DNA of 6,069 nt from the NCBI GenBank assembly GCA_021820805.1, contig JAKADF010000226.1, forward strand, positions 1 through 6,069, read 5' to 3'. The stretch is from Bacillota bacterium (lineage in GTDB: Bacteria > Bacillota > Bacilli > Alicyclobacillales > Alicyclobacillaceae). The position numbers and the translations under genes are program-made. Under the pieces are notes generated by a model that did not search any database, was not told where the DNA came from, and saw only the letters and a program-made list of their open reading frames with translations. Positions 5,576 to 6,069 of this stretch are shown piece by piece; the stretch's first letter is position 1; each line of letters begins with the position of its first letter.

Positions 5576-6069
5576 CAAACCTTTTTAGAATCGTTTTGGC
5601 CGATGCTTCAAGCGGGATTGTTGATTACAATTCCGCTTTCTATTGTGTCTTTTGCACTTGGGCTTATATTGGCACTGCTTACGGCACTCGCAAGATTGTC
5701 GACGATAGCGCTACTTAAGCAAATTGCACGTTTCTATGTTTGGGTTATACGAGGCACGCCTTTGCTCGTTCAATTATTTATCATCTTTTATGGATTGCCG
5801 AACATTGGTCTAACATTAAGCCCTTTACTTTCGGCACTCATTGGTTTTGTTCTGAATGTGGGCGCATATAACTCGGAAATCATCCGAGCAGCGATTTTGT
5901 CGATTCCAAAGGCCCAGTGGGAAGCAGCGGCGTCAATTGGGATGACTCGAAGACAAGCCTTACGAAGAATTATACTGCCGCAGGCAGCACGGTTTTCGAT
6001 TCCCCCGTTGTCAAATTCGTTCATCAGTTTGGTGAAAGATACTTCACTTGCTGCGGAAATTACTGTTAT
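5543..6069 (+). CDS. Polar amino-acid ABC transporter permease (TcyB-like), 3' end outside the window
   Basis: This membrane subunit of the importer is served by the preceding binding protein. The frame runs unbroken from 5537 to the window end, giving 175 codons from TTG 5543. Seen: a first membrane segment LQAGLLITIPLSIVSFALGLILALL (22-46, written from TTG), the family signature RGTPLLVQLFIIFYGLP (70-86), NVGAYNSEIIRAAILSIPKAQWEAA (105-129), and the EAA loop that contacts the ATPase, E127 through LP at 145-146 (EAAASIGMTRRQALRRIILP). VKDTSLAAEI near the cut end is also typical. About 50 residues should remain downstream. The start is uncertain: TTG 5543 is the only upstream candidate in frame with a plausible ribosome binding site, ATG 5603 has none, and ATG 5533 needs a one-base correction. 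Pairing with a TcyA-like protein suggests cystine uptake. Confidence 0.88.
   Translation, partial: MQTLFAPTSGIQTFLESFWPMLQAGLLITIPLSIVSFALGLILALLTALARLSTIALLKQIARFYVWVIRGTPLLVQLFIIFYGLPNIGLTLSPLLSALIGFVLNVGAYNSEIIRAAILSIPKAQWEAAASIGMTRRQALRRIILPQAARFSIPPLSNSFISLVKDTSLAAEITV

Noticed and set aside
5533..5718. 61-codon frame from ATG 5533
   Set aside because: Beyond the first 13 or so codons it is an out-of-frame reading of the permease gene, with no family features of its own.
1..6069. Mobile element, CRISPR, tRNA or rRNA content
   Set aside because: No transposase, long terminal repeats, spaced repeats or tRNA-like folds were noticed, so the truncations are read as simple deletions or mutations.

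Overview
The window reads as chromosomal DNA of a Gram-positive, Bacillota-type bacterium, probably a spore-former of the Bacillus/Alicyclobacillus kind. The grounds are strong purine-rich ribosome binding sites (for example GAGGAGG, AGGGAGG), an AT-leaning composition, a lipoprotein-type solute-binding protein and closely spaced genes. The genus is inference. Every recognisable gene lies on the + strand.

Region 1 (1-906) holds the 3' part of an IclR-family regulator, cut by the window edge. It runs directly into a short remnant of an HpcH/HpaI-family aldolase; only the last 60 or so codons remain, and they overlap the IclR stop codon. A further start site, apparently killed by ATG to ATA, follows the remnant.

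Region 2 (907-4567) is a leader with a palindromic operator candidate, followed by an MFS permease of the anion:cation symporter type, a D-2-hydroxyacid dehydrogenase and a beta-hydroxyacid dehydrogenase (tartronate-semialdehyde reductase-like). An unusually strong hairpin separates the first two of these. Together with the aldolase remnant, the set looks like a sugar-acid module: uptake of an organic or sugar acid, retro-aldol cleavage to pyruvate plus a semialdehyde, then reduction to glycerate. IclR would be the natural regulator. The aldolase step looks lost here.

Region 3 (4568-6069) is a separate unit with its own promoter candidate: a polar amino-acid ABC transporter, closest in my recollection to the cystine TcyA/TcyB type. 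It has a binding lipoprotein and a permease cut by the window end. Both genes appear to have a one-base frame disturbance at the very start of the coding region, each in or beside a homopolymer run. That means either sequence errors or real decay or phase variation.

I see no RNA genes, insertion sequences, CRISPR arrays or evidence of a novel defence or mobile system. The most notable signals are the aldolase truncation, the lost start next to it, and the paired N-terminal frameshifts.
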